Assembly: GCA_021156345.1 (NCBI GenBank)
Contig: JAJNDJ010000221.1
Coordinates: forward strand, 1 to 5,363
Direction of reading: 5' to 3'
DNA from: Rubrobacteraceae bacterium
GTDB taxonomy: Bacteria; Actinomycetota; Rubrobacteria; Rubrobacterales; Rubrobacteraceae
Length of the DNA stretch: 5,363 nt
How positions within the stretch are numbered: the first letter of the stretch is position 1; each line of letters starts with the position of its first letter. Below the pieces are notes generated by a model. It was not told the origin of the DNA. It did no database searches and saw nothing but the letters and a program-made list of their open reading frames with translations. The position numbers and the translations under genes are program-made. Of this stretch, positions 5,024 to 5,363 are shown in pieces.

Positions 5024-5137
5024 AACGAACCTGTCTCGCAGATAACGGCGAAGGACATCGCTTGCGCGGCCCTTTACCTCGCTTCGGACGCTGCCTACTT
5101 TATCGGCGAGATCCTCGAGGTGAACGGGAGCTCGTTA
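5024..5137 (+). pseudogene. C-terminal stub of a short-chain dehydrogenase (SDR)
   Basis: Reading from 5024 the plus strand gives NEPVSQITAKDIACAALYLA, then SDAAYFIGEILEVNGSS. This matches the last part of classical SDRs: the P-x-DIA-x-x-xLFLASD helix followed by a strand that normally reads F(I)TG-x-x-x-x-VDGG. The Thr before Gly is missing and the final GG is replaced by SS, after which the frame runs on without homology and overlaps the end of the minus-strand gene at 5183. No start codon or upstream SDR sequence precedes it, since an in-frame stop lies at 5021. It is therefore a decayed fragment converging on the neighbouring dehydrogenase gene. It could come from the same ancestral gene as the N-terminal SDR remnant at 1817, or from another one. 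Confidence 0.65.
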
Positions 5138-5182
5138 CTTATGACTGACCCTCGATCAGACGTCACCTCGTGCGCGGTGCTG

Positions 5183-5363
5183 CTACTGACTTGGCTTCCG
5201 GTTGCGATAGACCGCCTCCACACGCGAATCGTCCTCGCCTCCCATTCCGGACTCAGAACCTTCCCGGAAGACCTTGTTCGCCGTGATCGCCAAGTCGGGC
5301 TGGAACCCGTTCTCTCGAGCAGCATCCAGTACCAGCCCGGTGTCTTTGACAAAGATGTCGAGC
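5183..5363 (-). CDS. C-terminus of an LtnD-like L-threonate / 2-hydroxyacid dehydrogenase (enters from right edge)
   Basis: The last 59 residues of a protein of the 3-hydroxyisobutyrate dehydrogenase superfamily are visible; the Rossmann domain and catalytic lysine lie beyond the window. The fragment starts LDIFVKDTGLVLDAARENGF and continues with AITANKVFREGSESG, MGGEDDSRVEAVYR and a stop (TAG complement at 5183-5185). The F-V-K-D-x-G-x-x-L-D-x-A-R helix and the G-x-G-x-(E)D-D-S-x-V ending are closer to L-threonate dehydrogenase (LtnD) than to GarR. LtnD oxidises C4 sugar acids at C2 ahead of a DUF1537 kinase. The usual PLPLA segment reads QPDLA. It is a second member of the superfamily in the window, and by its ending not a copy of the GarR-like gene at 2492. 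Convergent with the SDR stub on the other strand. Confidence 0.75.
   Translation of the reverse strand, partial: LDIFVKDTGLVLDAARENGFQPDLAITANKVFREGSESGMGGEDDSRVEAVYRNRKPSQ

Overview
The window is high-GC DNA with dense GC-rich coding, several non-ATG starts and an F420-type luciferase-fold oxidoreductase. Together these suggest an actinobacterium (Rubrobacter or a relative) or possibly a Chloroflexota-type soil bacterium. This taxonomic call is an inference from composition and gene content only.

Layout. The left arm (1-1640) is on the minus strand. A RuBisCO-like protein (RLP) is followed after 21 bases by the start of a DUF1537 four-carbon acid sugar kinase, which runs off the left edge. 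This pair is the signature of 3-oxo-isoapionate use: OiaK phosphorylates, and an OiaX- or OiaT-type RLP decarboxylates or cleaves the phosphorylated keto acid. A 176-base divergent region (1641-1816) separates it from a plus-strand arm. That arm holds a shrunken short-chain dehydrogenase (SDR) remnant overlapping a VOC/glyoxalase-fold gene by ATGA (1817-2439), a GarR-like 2-hydroxy-3-oxopropionate reductase (2492-3445) and a luciferase-like (LLM) oxidoreductase (3611-4510). The right end (4511-5363) is mostly non-coding or decayed. It holds a 38-codon minus-strand small gene with a strong Shine-Dalgarno, two adjacent palindromes upstream of it, the C-terminal stub of an SDR on the plus strand, and the C-terminus of an LtnD-like L-threonate/2-hydroxyacid dehydrogenase entering on the minus strand from the right edge.

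Function. The recognisable enzymes fit catabolism of branched or C4 sugar acids (apionate, threonate, erythronate type): an oxidising dehydrogenase (right edge), a kinase and an RLP. A GarR-type reductase could return glycolate/glyoxylate-derived tartronate semialdehyde to glycerate. The VOC and LLM proteins have no assigned substrate.

Most notable. The RLP keeps nearly all RuBisCO-type catalytic positions, but it is about 28 residues short between strand 7 and the C-terminal helices. It lacks the glycine-rich phosphate-binding loop of strand 8, and the reading frame is preserved. With the two SDR remnants this points to a locus with several deletions, so the RLP is either recently inactivated or an unusual variant.
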